Source: an uncultured Erysipelotrichaceae bacterium
GTDB lineage: Bacteria; Bacillota_I; Bacilli_A; Erysipelotrichales; Coprobacillaceae
Assembly (NCBI GenBank): GCA_900544435.1
Contig: UQVG01000117.1
Location: 1-6,585, forward strand
Length of the DNA: 6,585 bases
Direction: 5' to 3'
Below the pieces are notes generated by a model. It saw only the letters and a list, made by a program, of their open reading frames with translations. It did no database searches and was not told where the DNA came from. A program made the position numbers and the translations under genes. Numbering within the stretch: position 1 is the first letter of the stretch; each line of letters opens with the position of its first letter. Positions 1-6,576 of this stretch are shown here, piece after piece.

Positions 1-2
1 CC

Positions 3-116
3 TCTCTCGAAATGGATTTGCAACTATTTTATCATCAAAAAAAATGGCTAACACCTCAAGCCCATGCTTTTATTGAATTTACAAAAGATTATTTTAATAA
101 TGAATTTAAGTTATAA
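3..116 (+). CDS. C-terminal end of a probable LysR-family transcriptional regulator (partial)
   Basis: An open plus-strand frame enters from the left edge and ends at a TAA at 114-116, giving 37 residues. The peptide runs from SLEMDLQLFYHQ through KKWLTPQAHAFIEF and ends in FKL. The pattern of a short hydrophobic strand, a basic residue, 'L(T/S)P-x-A-x-x-F-I-x-F' and a short hydrophilic tail is what is usually seen at the end of the effector-binding domain of LysR-type regulators. The DNA-binding domain and most of the protein lie outside the window, so the effector and targets cannot be judged. The gene converges on the arginine-type transporter operon and shares its terminator region, so it is not co-transcribed with it. 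The family call rests on this short tail alone; any other protein with a similar end would fit. Confidence 0.55.
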   Translation, partial: SLEMDLQLFYHQKKWLTPQAHAFIEFTKDYFNNEFKL

Positions 117-146
117 ATGTATGAATATTTTGATAATCATACATTT
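115..146 (+). terminator. AT-rich hairpin directly after the convergent regulator gene
   Basis: A perfect 10-bp inverted repeat (AAATGTATGA at 115-124, TCATACATTT at 137-146) begins at the stop codon of the plus-strand gene. After one A-A mismatch a further TAT/ATA pairing with a TTTG loop is possible. It is followed only by a broken T-rich stretch (TTTAGCCTTTTG), so it would be a weak intrinsic terminator for the regulator, backed up by the stronger hairpin at 168-193. It could instead be a 3'-end stabilising structure. Confidence 0.35.
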
Positions 147-162
147 AGCCTTTTGAACATAT

Positions 163-202
163 AAAAAAGACACTTCTTTATCTTGAAGTGTCTAGTTTTT
201 TT
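163..202. terminator. Bidirectional intrinsic terminator between convergent genes
   Basis: A perfect 9-bp stem, AGACACTTC (168-176) and GAAGTGTCT (185-193), encloses an 8-base loop. Read on the minus strand it is followed by six Ts (168-163) and ends the transporter/PLP-enzyme operon. Read on the plus strand it is followed by AG and seven Ts (196-202) and can end the regulator transcript. The stem starts inside the last codons of the PLP-enzyme gene, and that gene's TAA (178-180) lies in the loop. Confidence 0.85.
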
Positions 203-1290
203 AACCAATTTGAAAATACTTCTAAACCTTCTTTAACGAGTTGTGGATCATTTGCAAGTCCAAAACGTAAATGATTTTCCACGTCAAAACAACATCCCGG
301 TACAAAGAAGACCCCTGTTTCTTCTTGTAACTTTTCACAGAAAGTATTTGAATCTATTTGGTAATCATATTTTAGAAAACAAACTGTTCCATATTTTGGA
401 ATAACACAGGAAAGATGTGGATGAGCTTGTAGCCACTTCTTTAAATAACTTTTGTTTTCTTCTAAAATCTCACGATTTCTTGCTAAAATTTCATTATTGT
501 ATTTTAACGTAAGAGCTCCTAAATAATCATTAATAGGTCCACTACTAATAATCGAATAATCACGTCTTTCATTGATTAAACGAATAAGTTCTTTGTCTTT
601 TGTTTTGATCCAACCAATACGAAGTCCAGGAGTTGATAAAACTTTAGAAAGTCCTGCTGTTGCTATTCCTTTTTCATAAAGATCACTAATAGATTCTTCT
701 TGATAAAGTCCTCGATAGATTTCATCAACAAGAACATAGAGATCATGCTTTTTACATATTTGAATCAGTTGTTGCATTTCATCATGATCTAAAGTTGTTC
801 CAGTAGGATTATTTGGTAAATTCAAACAAATCATTTTTGTATTTTCTTTAATATTTTTTTCTAATTCTTCAAAATCTATTTTCCATTCATTTTCTTCTTT
901 TAAATGAATAAAATCAACTTCTACCCCTAAAGATTCAGGAAAACTATAAAGTTGTTGATACGTTGGTAAAAATGATAAAATATGATCATTTGTTGAAAGT
1001 AATGTCATTAAAACAAGTTCATTGGCATTGACACCACCATGACAAATAGCAATTTCTTCATCATCACCACTTTGATATAAACTTAAAATACCTTTTTTTA
1101 ATTCATGAGAACCTTCAATAGCACCATAATCTAAAGAAAGATTCATTAAATCTTCTAATGAATCTTTTTTGTCATACGCTAATAATTCCTTTAAAGTTAA
1201 AGATTTAGCAACTGTATCTGCCAAGTTATAACGACAGTTATTTTCATGTAAAGTCATATAAGACTCTACTTCAAAACGTTGTAGTTTCAT
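178..1290 (-). CDS. PLP-dependent aminotransferase-like enzyme, fold type I (class I/II)
   Basis: The product is a 370-residue cytoplasmic enzyme with all hallmarks of the aspartate aminotransferase fold. Visible are a cofactor-stacking aromatic in PTY (Tyr111), NNPTG (Asn161), DEIY (Asp189 and Tyr192), the Schiff-base Lys216 in GLSK, a phosphate-binding Arg224 in PGLR, and a C-terminal carboxylate-binding Arg342 in LRFG. The catalytic set is complete, so it should be active. The N-terminal segment (FEVESYMTLHENNCRYNLADT, about residues 6-26) differs from ordinary AspC/PatB enzymes and recalls, from memory only, enzymes of the capreomycidine-synthase (VioD)-like group that act on arginine derivatives. 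Its ATG overlaps the last base of the upstream ATPase stop (TAATG), with a modest GAAGG Shine-Dalgarno about ten bases away, so it is translationally coupled. It is the last gene of an operon led by a CGC-specifier T-box, which points to arginine or a related compound as substrate. A plain amino-acid transaminase or a beta-lyase remains possible. Confidence 0.85.
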   Translation of the reverse strand: MKLQRFEVESYMTLHENNCRYNLADTVAKSLTLKELLAYDKKDSLEDLMNLSLDYGAIEGSHELKKGILSLYQSGDDEEIAICHGGVNANELVLMTLLSTNDHILSFLPTYQQLYSFPESLGVEVDFIHLKEENEWKIDFEELEKNIKENTKMICLNLPNNPTGTTLDHDEMQQLIQICKKHDLYVLVDEIYRGLYQEESISDLYEKGIATAGLSKVLSTPGLRIGWIKTKDKELIRLINERRDYSIISSGPINDYLGALTLKYNNEILARNREILEENKSYLKKWLQAHPHLSCVIPKYGTVCFLKYDYQIDSNTFCEKLQEETGVFFVPGCCFDVENHLRFGLANDPQLVKEGLEVFSNWLKKLDTSR

Positions 1291-2015
1291 TAGTGCATAA
1301 CCTTCTTTAAGAAATCTTGAGCACGTTCAGTTTTAGGATTTTCATAGAAAGCTTTTGCATCATTTTCTTCAACGATTTTACCATTTTCTAAGAAAATAAC
1401 ACGATCAGCAACTGTTTTAGCAAAGCCCATTTCATGAGTGACAACAATCATTGTCATTCCTTCTTTAGCAAGTTGTTGCATAACTTCTAATACTTCAATA
1501 ACCATTTCTGGATCTAAGGCACTTGTAGGCTCATCAAAAAGCATAATTTCAGGGTTTGTACATAAACTTCTTGCAATCGCTACCCTTTGTTTTTGTCCAC
1601 CAGATAATTTGTTTGGATATTCATCTTTTTTATCTAATAAACCAACTCTTGTAAGATAATTACAAGCAATTTCATTTGCTTGATTTTCATCCATATGACG
1701 TACTTTTGTAAGCGAAAGTGTTAAATTTTCTAAAACTGTCATATGTGGAAATAAATTGAAATGTTGAAAAACAAAGCCCATTTTATTTCTTAATTCTTGA
1801 TAATTAGCATTTTTAGGATCTAAAACTTCTCCATTGAGGTACACATTTCCTGTTTCAGGCACTTCTAAACCATGAATACATCTTAAAACTGTACTTTTAC
1901 CTGAACCAGAAGGTCCAATTAAACAAACGATTTCTCCTTTTTTAACTTCAAGAGAAACATCATCAACTGCTTTTACTTTTTTAAATTGTTTTGATATATG
2001 TTCAACTTTAATCAC
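1290..2015 (-). CDS. Polar amino acid ABC importer, ATP-binding subunit (GlnQ/HisP/ArtP type)
   Basis: This 241-residue ATPase would energise amino acid uptake by the permease and binding protein encoded just upstream. All nucleotide-binding motifs are intact: Walker [10 protein letters not shown] (34-42), Q-loop Gln84 in [10 protein letters not shown], signature LSGGQ (137-141), Walker B IMLFDEP (157-163), D-loop SALD (165-168) and H-loop His194. VFQ-x-FNLFPH and [11 protein letters not shown] are typical of the polar amino acid uptake family, and the length is normal. The start codon is GTG at 2015-2013. It overlaps the permease gene by 8 bases and has an AGAGG Shine-Dalgarno about ten bases upstream inside that gene, implying coupled translation. 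Its own TAA overlaps the ATG of the PLP-enzyme gene by one base. The ATPase cannot show substrate specificity; the arginine assignment comes from the leader. Confidence 0.95.
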   Translation of the reverse strand: MIKVEHISKQFKKVKAVDDVSLEVKKGEIVCLIGPSGSGKSTVLRCIHGLEVPETGNVYLNGEVLDPKNANYQELRNKMGFVFQHFNLFPHMTVLENLTLSLTKVRHMDENQANEIACNYLTRVGLLDKKDEYPNKLSGGQKQRVAIARSLCTNPEIMLFDEPTSALDPEMVIEVLEVMQQLAKEGMTMIVVTHEMGFAKTVADRVIFLENGKIVEENDAKAFYENPKTERAQDFLKKVMH

Positions 2016-2691
2016 TTTCAGCTAACCTCTTTTCTACATATCTACCTAAATAAGAAATACTAATTGTCATAATTAAATAATAAACTGCGACGATACAATA
2101 AGGTGACATAACATCATAATATTGTGCCCCCACTACTTGTGCAGATTTTAATAATTCAACTGCTCCAATACAACTGATTAATGATGAATCTTTAATTAAT
2201 GTAATAAATTCACTAATCATTGGCGGAACAATTCTTTTGAAAGCTTGTGGTAAAATAACAAGTCTCATTGTTTGTTTATAAGATAGTCCTAAAGTTTCAC
2301 AAGCTTCCCATTGTCCTTTATCAACACCATTGATTCCACTACGAATAAGTTCTGTTGAATAAGCTCCACTATTAATAGACATAGCAATAGCACCAATTAA
2401 AAAGACATTAATTCTCAATACATTTCCTGTAAACGCTGTATAAATAGATGGAATAACAGAGAATAAAATCAAGATTTGAAGTAACATTGGTGTCCCACGA
2501 ATCACTTCAACATACACATTACCAATAATTCTTAAAATTTTATATTTTGATCTTTTTGCAGAAGATCCTAAAATCCCAAAAACAATACCAAATAAAAGGG
2601 ATACAGCAGCTAGTAAAAGCGATACTACTGCACCCTTAGCAAAGTAAAGTAAGTTTTCAGGAGTAAACACTTTTGAAAAAGCTACAAACAT
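2008..2691 (-). CDS. Polar amino acid ABC importer, membrane permease (HisM/ArtQ/GlnP type)
   Basis: This 227-residue integral membrane protein should form the transport channel, probably as a homodimer because only one permease gene is present. Hydrophobic segments lie roughly at residues 21-41, 58-80, 93-110, 160-180 and 197-215. Family markers are the RGTP element (65-68) at the end of the first third and the cytoplasmic EAA loop, [22 protein letters not shown] (about 129-150), with the invariant glycine at 135, which docks on the ATPase. Start support is good: an AAAGGGG Shine-Dalgarno lies seven bases before the ATG, and only 25 bases separate it from the stop of the binding-protein gene. 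Its 3' end overlaps the ATPase gene. Likely substrates are arginine or other basic amino acids by context; sequence alone would also allow glutamine or cystine. Confidence 0.94.
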   Translation of the reverse strand: MFVAFSKVFTPENLLYFAKGAVVSLLLAAVSLLFGIVFGILGSSAKRSKYKILRIIGNVYVEVIRGTPMLLQILILFSVIPSIYTAFTGNVLRINVFLIGAIAMSINSGAYSTELIRSGINGVDKGQWEACETLGLSYKQTMRLVILPQAFKRIVPPMISEFITLIKDSSLISCIGAVELLKSAQVVGAQYYDVMSPYCIVAVYYLIMTISISYLGRYVEKRLAESD

Positions 2692-2716
2692 TTCTATACC
2701 CCTTTTCTATAATTTT

Positions 2717-3481
2717 TTATTTTTCTAATGGTGATAAATCATATTTTTTACATAATTTATCGTAATCTTTTGAAGCTAAGAATTTTTCAATACATTTATT
2801 CATTAATTTGATCATTTTTGTATTACCTTTTTTAGCAATAATATAATTCTTTTCATCCATTAATGAACCATCTAATTGAGTAAAGTTTCCACTAGATACG
2901 TATTGTTTAGCAACACCTAAATCAACGATTGCTGCATCATATTGATTACTTGCTAAACCATTGAAAATATCTTGAACATTTTTCATTGAAACAACATCTG
3001 CATCTTTAACTTCTTTGGCAGCTTGTTCACCAGTAGCTCCAGTTTGAGCAGCTAATTTTTTACCAACTAATTGATCATTTGAAGTAATTGATGAACCATT
3101 TGGTACAACAGCAACTTGTTGAGATCCTAAATATGGATCAGACCATTCAACAACTCTATCTTCACTATAAGTAAAACCAGAAATACCTAAATCAATTTGA
3201 TCACCTTGAATTTGAGTAACAATGTTATCAAAATCCATTTGTTTGAATTCTAATGAATAAGTTTTACCTTCCATATCAGATAAATAACCTTCAAATAATT
3301 TGACCATGTCTACGTCAAAACCAACAATATCACCTTTTTTATTTAATGATTCATAAGGTGCATAATCAGGTGATGTCCCAATTGTAATTGTTACATCAGC
3401 ATCATTTTTACTGCTTGATGAACATCCAGCAATAGCACAAGTCATTACAAGTGCTAACATTAATTTTAATACTTTTTTCAT
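2717..3481 (-). CDS. Amino acid-binding lipoprotein of the ABC importer (SBP family 3)
   Basis: A 254-residue extracytoplasmic binding protein, the first gene of the T-box operon. It begins MKK and a hydrophobic stretch, with a lipobox IAGC whose Cys20 should be lipidated, then a Ser/Lys/Asp linker to about 30 and one bacterial family-3 solute-binding domain (about 31-248). Family landmarks are SPDYAPYE (37-44), GFDVDMV (54-60), SEDR with the ligand-carboxylate arginine Arg109, EWSDPY (112-117), TGATGEQAA (147-155) and AIVDLGVAK (184-192); many relatives have proline where this one has Gly189. I chose the ATG at 3481 because AAAAGGGG lies eight bases upstream and the signal peptide starts there. 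A longer reading from a TTG at 3505 would begin right beside the terminator U-run and add an unnatural MGRKGEKN extension. Specificity for arginine/basic amino acids is inferred from the leader. Confidence 0.93.
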   Translation of the reverse strand: MKKVLKLMLALVMTCAIAGCSSSSKNDADVTITIGTSPDYAPYESLNKKGDIVGFDVDMVKLFEGYLSDMEGKTYSLEFKQMDFDNIVTQIQGDQIDLGISGFTYSEDRVVEWSDPYLGSQQVAVVPNGSSITSNDQLVGKKLAAQTGATGEQAAKEVKDADVVSMKNVQDIFNGLASNQYDAAIVDLGVAKQYVSSGNFTQLDGSLMDEKNYIIAKKGNTKMIKLMNKCIEKFLASKDYDKLCKKYDLSPLEK

Positions 3482-3506
3482 ATTCTTTTCCCCTTTTCTA
3501 CCCAAT

Positions 3507-3538
3507 AAAAAACGTCTCCTAGCAATTGCTAAGAGACG
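3507..3538 (-). terminator. Intrinsic terminator of the T-box leader
   Basis: On the minus strand the arms CGTCTCTTAGC (3538-3528) and GCTAGGAGACG (3523-3513) pair over 11 bp with one G-U, closing an AATT loop, followed by six Ts (3512-3507). The 5' arm contains CTCTT (3535-3531), which is also the 3' strand of the antiterminator, so the two structures exclude each other. Confidence 0.93.
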
Positions 3539-3720
3539 AAAGATTCCGCGGTACCACTCTTGTTGATATGATAATCATATCCACCTCACCGTTAAAGCTG
3601 GTTTGCTTGTTATCCTATGTATTCAGATAACCCTCTCCAAAGTGCGCTTCATTTTATTTTCAATACCTAATTTCCACCAACATAGGCTCTCTAACATATC
3701 CAATAAAACTACTCTCTTTT
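3507..3720 (-). promoter_or_regulatory. T-box riboswitch, specifier codon read as CGC (arginine)
   Basis: A tRNA-sensing leader upstream of the binding-protein gene, with all classical parts in order. Stem I closes with AAAG (3719-3716) and CTTT (3642-3639). Its specifier loop (AGAGTAG opposite TGAAGCGCA) is capped by a 7-bp TTTTATT/AATAAAA helix, and its distal part carries AGAGAGCC and GGTGGAAA. In the register GAA-N-specifier-A of known leaders the codon is CGC (3646-3644). Stem II is GTTATC/GATAAC (3631-3609). A short AAGC/GCTT hairpin (3608-3595) with an ACC-containing loop able to pair with GGT downstream fits the IIA/B pseudoknot. Stem III is the palindrome GATATGAT-T-ATCATATC (3581-3565). 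The antiterminator pairs AAGAG and GCGGA with TTCGT and CTCTT around the bulge TGGTACC (3557-3551). Its UGGU fits an ACCA tRNA end, as tRNA-Arg usually has. Uncharged tRNA should favour transcription of the operon. Reading one base off would give alanine codons; the transporter type favours arginine. Confidence 0.93.
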
Positions 3721-3745
3721 TCATTGAGTTTATTTATATACCTGT

Positions 3746-3773
3746 ATTATAGATAATATTTAAGCTTTGTCAA
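3746..3773 (-). promoter_or_regulatory. Sigma-A-type promoter for the T-box/transporter operon
   Basis: On the minus strand a perfect TTGACA (3773-3768) and a perfect TATAAT (3751-3746) are separated by 16 bases. This predicts transcription starting near 3739, about 20 bases before Stem I of the T-box. The -35 box begins ten bases after the stop codon of the preceding small gene. With both boxes at consensus, initiation is probably strong and constitutive, leaving control to the leader RNA. Confidence 0.88.
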
Positions 3774-3783
3774 CATTCCTCGA

Positions 3784-4050
3784 TTATTTTTTTGATAAAA
3801 CTTTATCATTGAAAGAATGCACTACCTTCATTGCTTTTTCTAAAGGAGCATTCATTTCTTGCAATTGTTCTAAAACATCATCAAGTTGTTGATTTACTTC
3901 TTGAATACTGTCTCTTGTATCTTGTATTGTTTGTTTGGTTTTCTTTTTAGCATCACCACTATGTAATAAAAAGAAAATACCTAATGCCATACATACAAAT
4001 ATTCCAGCAATAATCAAAATATCTTTAATAATTTCCATGATCTCACCCAT
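3784..4050 (-). CDS. Small single-pass membrane protein with a helical/coiled-coil tail (DUF948-like architecture)
   Basis: The product is 88 residues: a short N-terminus, one hydrophobic helix at about residues 8-29 (ILIIAGIFVCMALGIFFLL), a Lys-rich stretch (KKKTK, 35-39) that should stay in the cytoplasm, and then a charged, Gln/Glu-rich helical segment to about residue 72 with heptad-like hydrophobic spacing (V53, L56, V59, L60, L63). This resembles small DUF948/YtxG-type proteins of Bacillota, whose molecular role is unclear; I do not assign a function. Two starts are possible. The ATG at 4050 has little Shine-Dalgarno, while the ATG at 4038 (MEIIKD...) is preceded by GGGTGA four bases away. 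It follows the HAD gene by 21 bases and probably shares its transcript. No terminator hairpin follows; the next element is the T-box operon promoter. Confidence 0.7.
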   Translation of the reverse strand: MGEIMEIIKDILIIAGIFVCMALGIFFLLHSGDAKKKTKQTIQDTRDSIQEVNQQLDDVLEQLQEMNAPLEKAMKVVHSFNDKVLSKK

Positions 4051-4071
4051 CTTTAGTATAGCCTATTTTAC

Positions 4072-4835
4072 TTAATCAATCCAGCCAAAATGACGACAAG
4101 CGTATTCAATACCGTCATCATCATTTCTTTTTGTCACAAAATTTGCGACTGCTTTGACTTCATCGATTGCATTACCCATAGCAATACCTAAAGGTGCTTG
4201 ATCAATCATAGAAATATCATTTAAGCCATCCCCAAAGACCACAATATCCTTTTCATTTCCCTTTAATAAATGAACCATTTCTAAAATACCTTTATATTTA
4301 TCTGCTGGTTCAATAATAATTTGACCTTTAAAATAGCGCATATATTCCAAAGTTCCTAAATCTAATAATTTTTCTTCTTGTTCACTACATTCAATAAATA
4401 CTTTATAAATTTCTTTTACTTGATGAAAGTCTATGCTTTCATCAACAACTAATTTTACAGGAAGTTTTTGATCTTTTTGATCACTTTGATTCGTATATAA
4501 AACAGCTTCATTGCCCAATGCAACTGCAAATGGTAAATGATGTTCAATACATTGATCAATGACACGATTGGCTTGAACAAAATCAATTGGTTTAATATAT
4601 TGAAGTTCATTATGTAAAGTAATACCATTTCCCCCATCTGTTACCAAACAATCAATATGAGCTTCTTTAGCAGCATCCATCGCCATATATTGTGCTCTTC
4701 CTGTAGCAATAGCAACAAAATGTCCATTTTCTTTTAATTTATATAATGTACGATATGTACTTTCTAAAATCTTCCTCCTGGATTATCATCTAAAAGTGTT
4801 CCATCAATATCAAAAAATATATATTTTCTTTCCAT
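4072..4835 (-). pseudogene. Cof-type HAD-superfamily hydrolase, interrupted by a -1 frameshift
   Basis: The gene begins at an ATG (4835-4833) one base after the exporter's stop, with AAAGGAG nine bases upstream. It encodes MERKYIFFDIDGTLLDDNPGG, then meets TAG at 4764-4766. One base missing in the GGAGGAAG stretch (4771-4778) explains this: restoring a base gives a continuous 254-residue HAD phosphatase of normal length. The other frame is closed by a TAA just upstream, so the break lies within about 4767-4782. In the restored protein the motifs are DIDGTLL (nucleophile Asp9, acid/base Asp11), ATGR (motif II Thr45), Lys182 in KYKG, and GDGLND (Asp203, Asp207), with a C2-type (IIB) cap between motifs II and III. 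Such enzymes dephosphorylate small metabolites such as sugar phosphates or flavin nucleotides. The intact remainder points to a recent mutation or a read/assembly error. Read literally, only a 204-residue piece from the ATG at 4686 could be made, and it lacks the catalytic aspartates. Confidence 0.85.
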
Positions 4836-4836
4836 A

Positions 4837-6576
4837 TTACTCTTCTCCTTTAAATTGCATATTATATAGCCTTGCATAATTCCCATTCAATTTCATCAAC
4901 TCTTCATGTGTTCCTTGTTCTTCTATGCCATTTTCTGTTAAAACACAAATATGTTTAGCATTTTTTATCGTTGATAAACGATGAGCAATGACAAAAGTTG
5001 TACGATCTTGAGATAACTTTTCTAAAGATTCTTGCACAATGCTTTCACTTTCATTGTCTAACGCACTTGTCGCTTCATCAAAAATAAGAATTGGTGGGTT
5101 CTTTAAAAAAACACGTGCAATTGAGATACGTTGTTTTTGTCCACCTGAAAGTTTGACCCCACGTTGTCCACAATCCGTATCATAGCCATCTTCTAATTCC
5201 ATAATAAAATCATGAGCATTTGCCTTTTTAGCGGCTTCAATGACTTCTTCATCACTTGCCTCTAAATTTCCATAACGAATATTATCCATGATGGTTCCTG
5301 TAAATAAGTAAACATCTTGTTGAACAATCCCAATATTTTCTCTTAAAGATTGTTGTTTGATTTCTTTGACATTGATTCCATCAATTAAGACATTTCCTTT
5401 CGTTGCTTCGTAAAAACGAGGAATCAAAGAACAAATCGTTGTCTTACCAACTCCTGATGATCCAACAAAAGCAATATACTCTCCTGGTTTTACATCTAAA
5501 TTGATATTATTTAACACATAAGGTGTTTGTTCATTATAGCGAAATGAAACATGATCAAAAGTGACATTCCCTTCAACATGTTGTAATACAACTGCATTTT
5601 TTGTATCTTGAATATCTGGTTCAATTTCTAGTATTTCCATAAAACGTTCAAAACCAGTCACGCCTTCTTGAAATTGTTCCGTAAAGTTTAAAAGTTTTTT
5701 TACAGGATCTATTAAGTTCGTGACATAAAGCAAAAAGGCAATTAAATCTGCAACATTAATACTTCCATAAGAAATAAATAAGGTTCCAAAAAAGATAACC
5801 GATACTGTAATTAAACTCGTAAAAGAAGTAAGTCCTGCATTGTATCTTCCCATATAATAATAACTATTTTTCTTAGCATTTACATAATGTCCATTTTGTT
5901 TATCAAAACGTTCTAACTCTTGATCTTCATTTGCAAAACTTTTAACAACACGAATTCCTGATAAATTATCTTCAATGCGTTCATTGATATCCCCAATTCT
6001 CTCTTTATTTCTTTTAAAAGCTTTTTTCATCTTTTTATTATAATACCAAGCAAATAAAAACATAAATGGTAAAATCGCAAACAAAATCAATGTCAATTTG
6101 ACATTAATATATGAAAGTAAAATAAAGGCCCCAATAAACTTAATAATCGAAATGACAATATCTTCTGGTCCATGATGATAAAGTTCAGTTAAAGAAAATA
6201 AATCATTCGTTAGACGTGACATCAATTGTCCTGTATTTTGTTCATCATAAAAGCGAAAAGATAATTTTTGATAATGACTAAATAATTCATTACGTAAATC
6301 TCTTTCCATATAGACACCCATAACATGTCCTAAATAACCAATAAAATAATTACAAAAATATTCAACAACGATCAAACAAAGCATAAAAATTCCTAGTAAA
6401 TAAATTTTAGAATAATCAATTTCTGGTTGATTTAAAATCGTTCCTGTAATATAGCGTGTAATCATGGGATAAACAAGCGTAATAGCAGCTGAAACCATCG
6501 CACAAAACATGTCTTTAAAAAATAAGACTTTATAGTTTGTATAGTAAGATAAGAATTTTTTCCATCTTCCTTTCAT
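4837..6576 (-). CDS. ABC exporter half-transporter, fused membrane and ATPase domains (MsbA/LmrA/YheI-like)
   Basis: This 579-residue protein has an N-terminal six-helix exporter domain (hydrophobic stretches near 19-43, 58-82, 139-156, 160-178, 248-270 and 276-292) and a C-terminal ATPase (about 335-575). Motifs are intact: A-loop Tyr347, Walker A GSSGVGKT (372-379), Q-loop Gln420, signature LSGGQ (476-480), Walker B ILIFDE (496-501), D-loop SALD (504-507) and H-loop His532. The catalytic Glu501 is present, so a homodimer could hydrolyse ATP at both sites. The coupling stretch SFRFYDEQNTGQLMSRLTNDL (106-126) is typical of the family. Substrates may be drugs, lipids or peptides and cannot be read from sequence. 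The ATG at 6576 matches the usual start (basic residues, then FLSYY), but only nine bases precede it in the window, with no Shine-Dalgarno in them, so a start further upstream cannot be excluded. Its last codons (KGEE) carry the ribosome binding site of the HAD gene. Confidence 0.92.
   Translation of the reverse strand: MKGRWKKFLSYYTNYKVLFFKDMFCAMVSAAITLVYPMITRYITGTILNQPEIDYSKIYLLGIFMLCLIVVEYFCNYFIGYLGHVMGVYMERDLRNELFSHYQKLSFRFYDEQNTGQLMSRLTNDLFSLTELYHHGPEDIVISIIKFIGAFILLSYINVKLTLILFAILPFMFLFAWYYNKKMKKAFKRNKERIGDINERIEDNLSGIRVVKSFANEDQELERFDKQNGHYVNAKKNSYYYMGRYNAGLTSFTSLITVSVIFFGTLFISYGSINVADLIAFLLYVTNLIDPVKKLLNFTEQFQEGVTGFERFMEILEIEPDIQDTKNAVVLQHVEGNVTFDHVSFRYNEQTPYVLNNINLDVKPGEYIAFVGSSGVGKTTICSLIPRFYEATKGNVLIDGINVKEIKQQSLRENIGIVQQDVYLFTGTIMDNIRYGNLEASDEEVIEAAKKANAHDFIMELEDGYDTDCGQRGVKLSGGQKQRISIARVFLKNPPILIFDEATSALDNESESIVQESLEKLSQDRTTFVIAHRLSTIKNAKHICVLTENGIEEQGTHEELMKLNGNYARLYNMQFKGEE

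Noticed and set aside
1438..1659. A 73-codon open frame on the plus strand
   Set aside because: It lies wholly opposite the ATPase gene, which has every expected motif; its translation is Ser/Ile/Thr-rich without recognisable features. It is a shadow of the real gene.
3565..3581. A perfect 17-base palindrome, GATATGATTATCATATC, as a repressor operator
   Set aside because: Its position directly before the antiterminator is where Stem III of a T-box belongs, so it is explained as RNA structure.
4055..4089. A separate promoter for the small membrane protein gene (TATACT at 4060-4055)
   Set aside because: No convincing -35 box lies at the right distance, and the gene follows the HAD gene by 21 bases, so co-transcription is the simpler reading.
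4455..4637. A 60-codon open frame on the minus strand inside the HAD gene
   Set aside because: It is another frame of the HAD coding region, low in complexity (Ile/Leu/Asn/Lys-rich), and the overlapping frame encodes conserved HAD sequence.
4764..4784. Programmed ribosomal frameshifting in the HAD gene, suggested by the AGGAGG just before the TAG
   Set aside because: The shift needed is -1, but the codons before the stop (GGA AGA TTT TAG) offer no slippery heptamer that re-pairs in -1. The AGGAGG is also too close to act as a typical -1 stimulator. A lost base is simpler.
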